Assembly (NCBI GenBank): GCA_035549275.1 | Contig: DASZRH010000017.1 | Coordinates: 1 to 8,923, forward strand | Reading direction: 5' to 3' | DNA from: 2-01-FULL-49-17 sp035549275 | GTDB lineage: Bacteria; Patescibacteriota; Minisyncoccia; 2-02-FULL-40-12; GWA2-44-9 | Length of the DNA: 8,923 nt | Made by a program: the position numbers and the translations under genes | Part shown: positions 1 to 5,342 of the stretch, piece after piece | How positions within the stretch are numbered: position 1 is the stretch's first letter | Layout: every line of letters begins with the position of its first letter | Notes under the pieces: generated by a model | Told to the model about the DNA's origin: nothing | Seen by the model: only the letters and a program-made list of their open reading frames with translations | Database searches by the model: none

Positions 1-956
1 GGCATAAACGCGCCGCGATTCCCGTTTTTCATTTGTTCTACCAAATCAATCTGTTCAATCGTAAACGGCCATGGGGTCATCCGATCTTTCAGTTCCGGGA
101 TCAACCCTTCGCGATCCAAACCAGCATAGGCCTCGGTACCCAGCAGAACCGATGCAGCGATCAGCCGCGCGCCGTGTAGTCCAGCCATATATCGGGCAAA
201 ATCAAGCGTCCGGTATTTGGGCGAAAAATCCGATTTATAGAATTCATGAAGCGGGTCAATGACGATGATCAGTTTGAGATTTGAAAAAGGCAGAATCAAT
301 GCTTGGCGCGTGCCGATGACGATGTGATTCGGATCTTCCTGGGCGCGTTTCCAAGCCGCGTACCAATCGGCATTGTTCGTTTGAGAGCGGATAATGTCAG
401 CGGCAGGATATGCTTTGTGAAAATGCGAGATAAAAGTAATTTCGGGGACAACGATTAAAACCTGGCCATCGATGTCGGCAATCTGCGGTTTGAGCTGATT
501 CAGCATGTCTTTGGAACGGGCGATAAACGTCAATGATTTCGGCGTTCGGTGTGATTCCGGCGTTGCCGGAATCACACTCATCGGATATTTTTTCTTCTCG
601 AAAAATGGCGGCAGCATGGCTTTCATCGCCAGGCCCAACGGCGCGACATAGGTATTGGCTAGCCACAAAGCGCCCTTGAACTGATATTCGCTGATCTGCG
701 CTCCGCCGGTTGCAACGGCGGAGAGTTTTTTGAGTTCAAATACCGATTTTTTCAGAAGTAATTTCCGGTTGGTCAATTCTTCGGAGCCAACGACAATGGC
801 TGAAACTGACCGGCGATGCAGCGGAATTGTCACCACAGCACCTTTGGGAAGTTTTTCATCATGATAGTAGCTCAAAATCTGCGGCGTGTTCGGCGGCAAA
901 ACAGCAAGCGGGATCACTTCGATTACATAGACTTTTTTTGCGGGATTTTCAGGCAT
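1..956 (-). CDS. priA: PriA-like primosomal protein N' (N-terminal part, helicase motifs degenerate; runs off the window)
   Basis: Open on the minus strand from ATG 956-954 to the window edge, 318 codons with no stop. Residues 1-105 resemble the PriA 3'-DNA-binding domain. Residues 164-179 (GQVLIVVPEITF...) match the PriA strand with its Val-Pro-Glu-Ile motif. Residues 212-231 (IVIGTRQALILPF...) match the PriA Ile-Gly-Thr-Arg-x-Ala block, and residues 300-318 match the following Asp-x-x-x-Glu...Gly-Asn-Arg segment. In the family PriA is an SF2 helicase that restarts stalled replication forks. Here the Walker A Gly-Ser-Gly-Lys-Thr loop is absent before residue 164, Asp-Glu-Glu-His is Asp-Pro-Leu-His (234-237), and Gly-Ser-Ala-Thr-Pro is replaced around 268-272. 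The winged-helix segment also seems missing, since the spacing is too short. A catalytically dead, structural PriA relative is my inference. A weak -10 (TATCGT, 968-963) lies 6 nt before the ATG, and there is no Shine-Dalgarno sequence. Read-through from the gene ahead is also possible. Confidence 0.8.
   Translation of the reverse strand, partial: MPENPAKKVYVIEVIPLAVLPPNTPQILSYYHDEKLPKGAVVTIPLHRRSVSAIVVGSEELTNRKLLLKKSVFELKKLSAVATGGAQISEYQFKGALWLANTYVAPLGLAMKAMLPPFFEKKKYPMSVIPATPESHRTPKSLTFIARSKDMLNQLKPQIADIDGQVLIVVPEITFISHFHKAYPAADIIRSQTNNADWYAAWKRAQEDPNHIVIGTRQALILPFSNLKLIIVIDPLHEFYKSDFSPKYRTLDFARYMAGLHGARLIAASVLLGTEAYAGLDREGLIPELKDRMTPWPFTIEQIDLVEQMKNGNRGAFM
549..577. repeat. Perfect hairpin, 13-bp arms, inside the priA-like gene (REP-like)
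   Basis: Arms GTGTGATTCCGGC (549-561) and GCCGGAATCACAC (565-577) are exact reverse complements around a 3-nt loop (GTT). The core, GATTCCGGC with its mirror, resembles widespread small palindromic repeats of the ATTCCxGC...GCxGGAAT type. It reads in frame as Val-Ile-Pro-Ala-Thr-Pro-Glu-Ser-His (residues 128-136), in the linker where PriA would normally have its winged helix and Walker A loop. Whether copies exist elsewhere in the genome cannot be seen here. Confidence 0.85.
701..723. repeat. Quasi-palindrome with one bulged base in the priA-like gene
   Basis: CTCCGCC (701-707) then GTTG (709-712) pair with CAAC (713-716) then GGCGGAG (717-723). This is an 11-bp inverted repeat with no loop, interrupted only by an extra G at 708. 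It lies in the coding sequence for residues 78-86. It may be a chance consequence of GC-rich codons, but it fits the series of stronger hairpins in this window. Confidence 0.6.
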
Positions 957-980
957 AAAAATACGATATACTAACTTCTG

Positions 981-1010
981 TAAAAATAACAGCTCCCCGA
1001 CAGGGGAGCT
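981..1010 (-). terminator. Intrinsic terminator of the cysteine-rich gene
   Basis: On the minus strand, AGCTCCCC and GGGGAGCT (1010-1003 and 998-991) form an 8-bp stem with a TGTC loop, followed by GTTATTTTTA (990-981). The stem begins at the base directly after the TGA stop of the 111-residue gene. It leaves only 24 bp before the priA-like ATG, so that gene either has its own promoter there or depends on read-through. Confidence 0.8.
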
Positions 1011-1346
1011 TCAGCGAATTTGGCAGAATCGTTCTTCAAATTCACATGTGGGACAGATTAACATCGTTTGACCGGTGTAATATTCGGCTGAACGAGTGCA
1101 GTCAACGCAGGTCGGGACTTTTTTCTCACGGCGAAGCGTTTTGATCTGGCCATGGCAAGCGTAGCGGGTCTGCATGAGGCCAAAGGTGCACCACACGGCA
1201 AAGAGGGTAACTGCCAAATCTTTGAAAGAGAGGGCAAGAACCGAATCTTCGTAGGTTAACCGGTACTGGCATTCGTGTTCGCAGGGATGTTGGCCAGCAA
1301 TACCCTTGGCGGGCGATCGTTGAACGAACGCGGCGAGGGAGGTCAT
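1011..1346 (-). CDS. Cysteine-rich orphan protein, possible zinc ribbon (111 aa)
   Basis: I do not recognise this protein. It has 111 residues, with Cys22-x3-Cys26, Cys53, Cys64-His65, and a paired Cys80-x2-Cys83 ... Cys98-x2-Cys101, followed by Cys108. The last four paired cysteines are spaced like a zinc ribbon. Residues 36-58 are moderately hydrophobic (a short helix around LAVTLFAVWCTFGLM), but I would not call a firm membrane segment. Reality is supported by a good promoter (1389-1361) that puts the transcript start about 8 nt before the ATG, and by a terminator that starts at the stop codon. There is no Shine-Dalgarno sequence. It is transcribed divergently from gltX and ahead of priA. 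Overlapping minus-strand frames that run into gltX are not credible. A regulatory or nucleic-acid-binding role would be a guess. Confidence 0.7.
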   Translation of the reverse strand: MTSLAAFVQRSPAKGIAGQHPCEHECQYRLTYEDSVLALSFKDLAVTLFAVWCTFGLMQTRYACHGQIKTLRREKKVPTCVDCTRSAEYYTGQTMLICPTCEFEERFCQIR

Positions 1347-1360
1347 AAGGTTCTGGCAAA

Positions 1361-1389
1361 ACTATAGCACAATAAAAGCCCATTGTCCA
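1361..1389 (-). promoter_or_regulatory. Promoter of the cysteine-rich gene
   Basis: On the minus strand TGGACA (1389-1384) and TATAGT (1366-1361) are separated by exactly 17 bp. Each differs from the sigma-70 consensus at one base. The expected start near 1354 leaves a leader of about 8 nt. Confidence 0.7.
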
Positions 1390-1422
1390 TGTACAAAAAC
1401 CGCTGGTACGGCCGAAAAAATA

Positions 1423-1431
1423 TGTTATACT
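1423..1431 (+). promoter_or_regulatory. Extended -10 promoter of the gltX operon, likely leaderless
   Basis: TGTTATACT is a TGn extended -10 with hexamer TATACT at 1426-1431. No good -35 lies 16-18 bp upstream, as is common for extended -10 promoters. The hexamer ends 6 nt before the gltX ATG, so the predicted first transcribed base is at or next to the start codon. It is divergent from, and does not overlap, the promoter at 1361-1389. Confidence 0.65.
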
Positions 1432-1437
1432 TTTTTT

Positions 1438-2805
1438 ATGTCCGTAAAAGTACGCTTGGCTCCGTCTCCGACGGGCTTTCTCCATGTCGGTACCGCTCAA
1501 TCCGGTTTGTATAACTGGTTATTTGCGCGCAAACACAGCGGGAAATTTTATCTGCGCATTGAGGATACCGACCGCGAGCGATCAACCAAAGAATACGAGC
1601 AAAATATCGTTGAAAGCCTGACCTGGCTTGGTTTGACATGGGACGGCGAGATCACTCGTTCCAGCAGCAATCAGCCGCGCTATCAAGCGCTGCTGGGAAA
1701 ACTCTTGAGCGAAGGCAAAGCCTTCTATTGCCACCATACACAGGAAGAACTTGAAGCCGAGCGGAAATCTCAAGAAGCTGAAAAATTGCCGCCGCGGCAC
1801 GTGTGCGGCCACAAACATTCGGAAAAGGGCAGGGAAGCGGGGGGAATCGTCCGGCTGGCGGTAGATGAGGCATCGGATCGGATTATTTCGTTTGACGATG
1901 AACTTCGGGGCCGAGTTGAATTTAAACAGGCGCTGCTGGGGGATTTCAGCATCGGCCGCTCCGCGGCCGATGCGCTGTACCATTTTGCGGTCGTCGTCGA
2001 CGACGCGGATATGGAAATTACGCATGTCCTGCGCGGCGAAGATCATATTTCCAACACGCCCAAGCAAATTTTGATTTATGAGGCTCTTGGTTTTCCGGTG
2101 CCGAAATTCGCTCACTTGCCTTTGCTTCTGGCGCCCGATCGCTCTAAACTTTCTAAGCGCCACGGTGCTACGGCGGTGCTTGATTTCAAGAAGGATTATC
2201 TGCCCGAAGCGCTGGTAAATTTTCTAGGTATTCTTGGATATACTTTCAACAGCGAACTGCTGACCAAGGAGGATATGGCCAAAGAATTCGATCTTGCGAA
2301 AGTACATAAATCAAGCGCAGTGTTCGATATCCAAAAACTCAACTGGCTTAATTCGCAATACATTAAAAAATTATCGTCGGCAGAATTTAAACGCGTCGCC
2401 GAATTACCGCACATTCCTGACGCAGCTGTGCCGATTATCATCGAACGGCTGGAAAAACTAAGCGATACACGCGATTTTGCGTATCTCTGGGAGAAACCGG
2501 ATTATGATGCCGGATTGTTGAAGTGGAAGAAAGCCGATCTGTCTGCGGCGGCCAGCGCGCTGGCCGCCGTTCGGAAAATTTTGGATGCGTGGCAGGCGGA
2601 AGACGCCGATGCCGAAATTTTATTGCGAAATACGCTCGATTCCGCCGCAACCGAACTAGGGGACAGGGGACTGGTGTATTGGCCCTTTCGAGTGGCATTG
2701 ACCGGCAAAGAAAAGTCCCCTGACCCTGTCCAGGTGGCCTGTGCCATCGGCAAAGGGGCCGCATTAGAACGTGTAGATGCGGCAATTGAAAAATTACGTA
2801 CGTAA
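1438..2805 (+). CDS. gltX: Glutamyl-tRNA synthetase (GluRS, class I)
   Basis: Charges tRNA-Glu with glutamate using ATP in the cytoplasm. The 455 residues are close to the usual family length of about 470. The N-terminal Ala-Pro-Ser-Pro-Thr-Gly (8-13) leads into the HIGH-type motif His-Val-Gly-Thr (16-19), and Arg-Ile-Glu-Asp-Thr-Asp follows at about 40-45. Val-Val-Val-Asp-Asp-Ala-Asp with Arg-Gly-Glu-Asp-His is present, and the KMSKS-type loop is Lys-Leu-Ser-Lys-Arg (237-241). The C-terminal half is the helical anticodon-binding region, ending in the conserved Val-Ala-Leu-Thr-Gly-Lys-Glu-Lys-Ser-Pro block. Cys and His residues at about 98-100 with a later Cys-x-His-x-His could be the zinc site. 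One oddity is that the usual Ser-Asp-Gly-x-Pro-Thr-Tyr is Ser-Ala-Ala-Asp-Ala-Leu-Tyr (175-181), exactly at a perfect hairpin. Whether it also charges tRNA-Gln (with GatCAB) cannot be told from this window. First gene of a four-gene cluster; no Shine-Dalgarno sequence. Confidence 0.97.
   Translation: MSVKVRLAPSPTGFLHVGTAQSGLYNWLFARKHSGKFYLRIEDTDRERSTKEYEQNIVESLTWLGLTWDGEITRSSSNQPRYQALLGKLLSEGKAFYCHHTQEELEAERKSQEAEKLPPRHVCGHKHSEKGREAGGIVRLAVDEASDRIISFDDELRGRVEFKQALLGDFSIGRSAADALYHFAVVVDDADMEITHVLRGEDHISNTPKQILIYEALGFPVPKFAHLPLLLAPDRSKLSKRHGATAVLDFKKDYLPEALVNFLGILGYTFNSELLTKEDMAKEFDLAKVHKSSAVFDIQKLNWLNSQYIKKLSSAEFKRVAELPHIPDAAVPIIIERLEKLSDTRDFAYLWEKPDYDAGLLKWKKADLSAAASALAAVRKILDAWQAEDADAEILLRNTLDSAATELGDRGLVYWPFRVALTGKEKSPDPVQVACAIGKGAALERVDAAIEKLRT
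1949..1973. repeat. Perfect hairpin, 11-bp arms, in gltX at a normally conserved motif
   Basis: GCATCGGCCGC (1949-1959) and GCGGCCGATGC (1963-1973) are exact reverse complements with loop TCC. The hairpin encodes part of Ser-Ile-Gly-Arg-Ser-Ala-Ala-Asp-Ala (171-179). The right arm covers the place where GluRS proteins usually have Asp-Gly-x-Pro-Thr. Confidence 0.85.
2546..2569. repeat. Perfect 24-bp palindrome in gltX
   Basis: CGGCGGCCAGCG (2546-2557) is followed directly by its reverse complement CGCTGGCCGCCG (2558-2569), with no loop. It encodes an alanine-rich helix (Ala-Ala-Ala-Ser-Ala-Leu-Ala-Ala, 370-377) in the anticodon-binding region, a segment that I expect to be variable. Confidence 0.85.
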
Positions 2806-2813
2806 CCGCTGAA

Positions 2814-4091
2814 ATGATGCACCCACGATTACAACGGCTGAACATCTCCCGCTGGTCAGGCGTTTTGGTGCTCGGCGTTTTTCTCTTCGCCCACGTCGCC
2901 GGTGCCGCGGATGATGCTCATATCGCCGATCTCCAAAAGCAAATTGACCAGCTCGAAGCCCAAATCGAGCAAATCCAAAAACAGCAGGATCAATATCGTC
3001 AGAATATTGCCGGCACCCAGGCCCAAGCCCAGACGCTTCAGAACAAAATTAACGACCTAAACGGCCAGATCAGATATCTGGAAAACCAGATTTCATTAAC
3101 CGGAGCTCAAATTGATAAAACGTCCGCTGAAATCGAGAAAACCCAGGATACGATCGGCGAGACGTCCACGAAGATAGACATTCAGAAGCGCTCTATCGCC
3201 GAGGCGATTCTATTTTTGGCCCGGCAGGATAAAGAAAGTCTGGTCGTCTCGCTTTTGAAGAACACGAATATTTCTGATTTTCTCCGCCAAGCTGAGTATG
3301 TGCATTCGGTGAACGCCGATCTCCTGGACTTGGTTGCCGACCTTGGCGACGCCAAAGCCCAGCTCGAAGATCAAAAACAAACCCTCGAAGGCAAAAAGCA
3401 GGATTTAGAGAGTTTCAAGCAGCAGCAAGCCGGCCAGAAATCGGCGCTGGACCAGACCAAGGGAGAGACGAATACCTTGCTGAAATCAACGAAAGGCCAG
3501 GAGGCGAAGTATCAGGATATGCTGACCGACACGGAAAAACTTGAGCAGGAAGTTAACGTCGAGATTTATAATTTACAGGAAGAGCTTCGCAAGACCATTG
3601 ATCCGAACAGTCTGCCGACGGCTCGGCCAGGCGTGTTCGCCTGGCCGATTAAGGGTACCGTGACTCAAAAATACGGCTGCATCGAAACATCGTTTGCCCG
3701 CAAGAGCTACTCGCTCTGCAACAACGGCAAAGGCGGTTTCCATGATGGTTTAGATATTGCCGCGCCCTATGGCACCGCAATCAAGGCGCCGGCCGATGGG
3801 ACGGTCGTGGGCTTTGGCAGTGCGCCGTATGCTTACGGTACTTGGCTGGCAATTCAGCATGACAGCGGGCTGGTTACCGTCTACGGACACATGTCGGTGC
3901 GCGTGGCCAATACGATCGGTCAGCGTGTTAAAACGGGCGACGTTATCGGCAACGTCGGTACGACGGGGCTCACGACCGGCCCGCACCTGCATTTTATGGT
4001 GTATATTCCTAATACATTCCGAAGCCAGCCGAGCAAAATTTCTGGCACACTGCCGATCGGCGTGCCGCTTAATCCCAATGATTACTTATAA
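2814..4091 (+). CDS. Secreted coiled-coil M23 (LytM) peptidase, EnvC/CwlO-like
   Basis: A 425-residue exported protein predicted to cleave peptidoglycan peptide bridges, or to activate enzymes that do, during cell separation. Residues 1-32 form a signal peptide: basic start, hydrophobic core VLVLGVFLFAHVAG, and a probable cut near Ala-Gly-Ala/Ala-Asp. Residues of about 33-260 are a long coiled coil rich in Gln, Glu and Lys, broken by a non-coil segment around 128-160, as in EnvC and PcsB/CwlO proteins. The C-terminal LytM domain (about 275-415) has all zinc ligands: His310-x3-Asp314 and His391-x-His393, plus His359 in Tyr-Gly-His. It should therefore be catalytically competent, unlike E. coli EnvC. 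By family knowledge such proteins are often controlled by FtsEX; no ftsEX is in view. ATG 2814 lies 8 bp after gltX with no Shine-Dalgarno sequence; ATG 2817 is an alternative start. The Cys residues at about 292 and 304 could pair. Confidence 0.93.
   Translation: MMHPRLQRLNISRWSGVLVLGVFLFAHVAGAADDAHIADLQKQIDQLEAQIEQIQKQQDQYRQNIAGTQAQAQTLQNKINDLNGQIRYLENQISLTGAQIDKTSAEIEKTQDTIGETSTKIDIQKRSIAEAILFLARQDKESLVVSLLKNTNISDFLRQAEYVHSVNADLLDLVADLGDAKAQLEDQKQTLEGKKQDLESFKQQQAGQKSALDQTKGETNTLLKSTKGQEAKYQDMLTDTEKLEQEVNVEIYNLQEELRKTIDPNSLPTARPGVFAWPIKGTVTQKYGCIETSFARKSYSLCNNGKGGFHDGLDIAAPYGTAIKAPADGTVVGFGSAPYAYGTWLAIQHDSGLVTVYGHMSVRVANTIGQRVKTGDVIGNVGTTGLTTGPHLHFMVYIPNTFRSQPSKISGTLPIGVPLNPNDYL
3623..3648. 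repeat. Perfect hairpin, 11-bp arms, in the M23 gene
   Basis: TCGGCCAGGCG (3623-3633) and CGCCTGGCCGA (3638-3648) are exact reverse complements with a TGTT loop. It encodes Ala-Arg-Pro-Gly-Val-Phe-Ala-Trp-Pro (270-278), at the junction between the coiled coil and the LytM domain. The right arm holds the family-typical Trp-Pro, and the left arm encodes variable linker. Confidence 0.85.
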
Positions 4092-4094
4092 TTT

Positions 4095-5342
4095 ATGATT
4101 ACTGTTGTTGTTTTAGGCGGAGGATTCGGAGGAATACGCTGCGCGTTGGATCTGGCAAGGAAGGGCAGGGAAGCAGTGCGCGTGATTCTTATCGAGCGAA
4201 ATTCTTATCACTTATTCACCCCTTCTTTGTATGAAGTTGCTTCGGCATATCCGGTGCCCGGGGATACGGTTTTTCATGTGCCGTTGCGCCGGGCGGTAGC
4301 TGTGCCGTATCGGGAAATCTTCGCAGGCAAGAATATTGAAGTTGTCCAAAGCGAAATCATTGCTGCGGACTTGGCGGCTCATGAGGTAACGCTCAAAGGC
4401 GGCGACAAGATCCCATTCGATTATTGTGTACTGGGCCTGGGCAGCGAGACGGCCGATTTTGGAATTTCCGGCGTCAGGGAGTATGCATATCCGTTCAAGA
4501 CGATCGAAGATGCTTTGGCCATCAATCAAAAGATGCACGAACTTTTCAAATTGTTTCGGGATACGTCGCAGCCGACTCCGATCAAATTTCTGGTCATCGG
4601 CGCTGGCTTTGCCGGCGTCGAGCTGGCCGCAGAGATCGCTTCCTATGCCCGCCAAATTGCCCGTGATCTCGATTTGCCGCGGAAATCATTTTCCGTGGCG
4701 CTCTTTGAAGCCGCGCCGACCATCCTGCCCATGATCGACGCGCGCTATCGCGCGTCGATCATGGCGCGGCTGACGGAGCTGGGCGTGGCCGTTATGGCCG
4801 ATTCGACCATCGAATCCGTGGCAGCCGATTCCGTGTCCTTGAAAAGCGGTCAGACCGTGTCGGGAGCTATGGTGATTTGGACGGCTGGCGTCCGGGCCAA
4901 CTCCACGCTCGGAGCGATCAAGGGCCTCCATCTGACCGAACGCGGCAAGATTGCGATTGATCGCACGCTCGCAGTCCCCAACTTCCCTCATACATTTGCA
5001 ATAGGAGACATCATCGAATGCATTGATCCAAAAACCGAAAAGCCGGTTCCCGGCCTCGCTTATACGGCTAAAGCCCAGGCCTCGGTTGCCGCCGCTAATA
5101 TTCTTGCCGACTTCCGCGAAAAAAAGAAAAAACAATATCTCCCGCACTATAACGCTTGGATTGCACCGGTCGGCGGCAAGTTTTCTTTTTCGCACATAAA
5201 TAATTCAATGACCTTCTCCGGTTTGATCGGCTGGCTGGTGAGGGGACTGGTTGATCTCCGATATCTCTTATCCATCCTGCCGCCGATGAAAGCATTCCGA
5301 TTGTTCTGGTCGGACCAGATGATGTTTACAAAAAATGACTAA
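4095..5342 (+). CDS. ndh: Type II NADH dehydrogenase-like FAD/NAD(P) oxidoreductase
   Basis: A 415-residue flavoprotein of the NDH-2 family. These enzymes pass electrons from NADH to a quinone at the inner face of the membrane without pumping protons. The first nucleotide-binding loop is Gly-Gly-Gly-Phe-Gly-Gly (8-13), with an acidic residue ending the next strand (Ile-Glu-Arg, about 34-36) for FAD. A second loop, Gly-Ala-Gly-Phe-Ala-Gly-Val-Glu, begins near 172 for NAD(P)H. The Ala-Ile-Gly-Asp motif near 305, followed by Ala-x-x-Ala-Gln-Ala, is the typical C-terminal FAD contact. The C-terminus (about 370-405) has hydrophobic and amphipathic helices, as in the membrane anchor of NDH-2. No redox cysteine pair is seen, which argues against sulfide:quinone or disulfide reductases. 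The gene starts 3 bp after the M23 stop with no Shine-Dalgarno sequence and overlaps the next gene. The true acceptor is unknown; no other respiratory gene is in the window. Confidence 0.9.
   Translation: MITVVVLGGGFGGIRCALDLARKGREAVRVILIERNSYHLFTPSLYEVASAYPVPGDTVFHVPLRRAVAVPYREIFAGKNIEVVQSEIIAADLAAHEVTLKGGDKIPFDYCVLGLGSETADFGISGVREYAYPFKTIEDALAINQKMHELFKLFRDTSQPTPIKFLVIGAGFAGVELAAEIASYARQIARDLDLPRKSFSVALFEAAPTILPMIDARYRASIMARLTELGVAVMADSTIESVAADSVSLKSGQTVSGAMVIWTAGVRANSTLGAIKGLHLTERGKIAIDRTLAVPNFPHTFAIGDIIECIDPKTEKPVPGLAYTAKAQASVAAANILADFREKKKKQYLPHYNAWIAPVGGKFSFSHINNSMTFSGLIGWLVRGLVDLRYLLSILPPMKAFRLFWSDQMMFTKND
4729..4764. repeat. Perfect hairpin, 16-bp arms, in the NDH-2 gene
   Basis: CCATGATCGACGCGCG (4729-4744) and CGCGCGTCGATCATGG (4749-4764) are exact reverse complements with loop CTAT. 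This is the longest inverted repeat in the window. It encodes Met-Ile-Asp-Ala-Arg-Tyr-Arg-Ala-Ser-Ile-Met-Ala (213-224), between the two nucleotide-binding motifs and the following strand, in frame. It is far from a gene end and has no T-run, so it is not a terminator. Confidence 0.9.

Noticed and set aside
71..262. A 63-codon plus-strand frame at the left edge.
   Set aside because: It is antisense to the conserved PriA Thr-Arg...Asp-x-x-His region and has no promoter or domain.
1126..1500. A minus-strand frame of 124 codons across the divergent promoter region.
   Set aside because: It overlaps the cysteine-rich gene, both promoters and the gltX start; the cysteine-rich frame is better supported by promoter and terminator.
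2659..2735. Inverted GGACAGGGG-type blocks near the end of gltX (CAGGGGACT at 2664-2672 with AGTCCCCTG at 2714-2722), like ends of a palindromic mini-element.
   Set aside because: The DNA between and under them encodes the conserved GluRS block Val-Ala-Leu-Thr-Gly-Lys-Glu-Lys-Ser-Pro, so an insertion is unlikely. The arms are also offset and overlap.
4212..5195. Long minus-strand frames opposite the NDH-2 gene (147 and 169 codons).
   Set aside because: They are antisense to a well-supported enzyme and have no recognisable domain; typical shadows in balanced-GC coding DNA.
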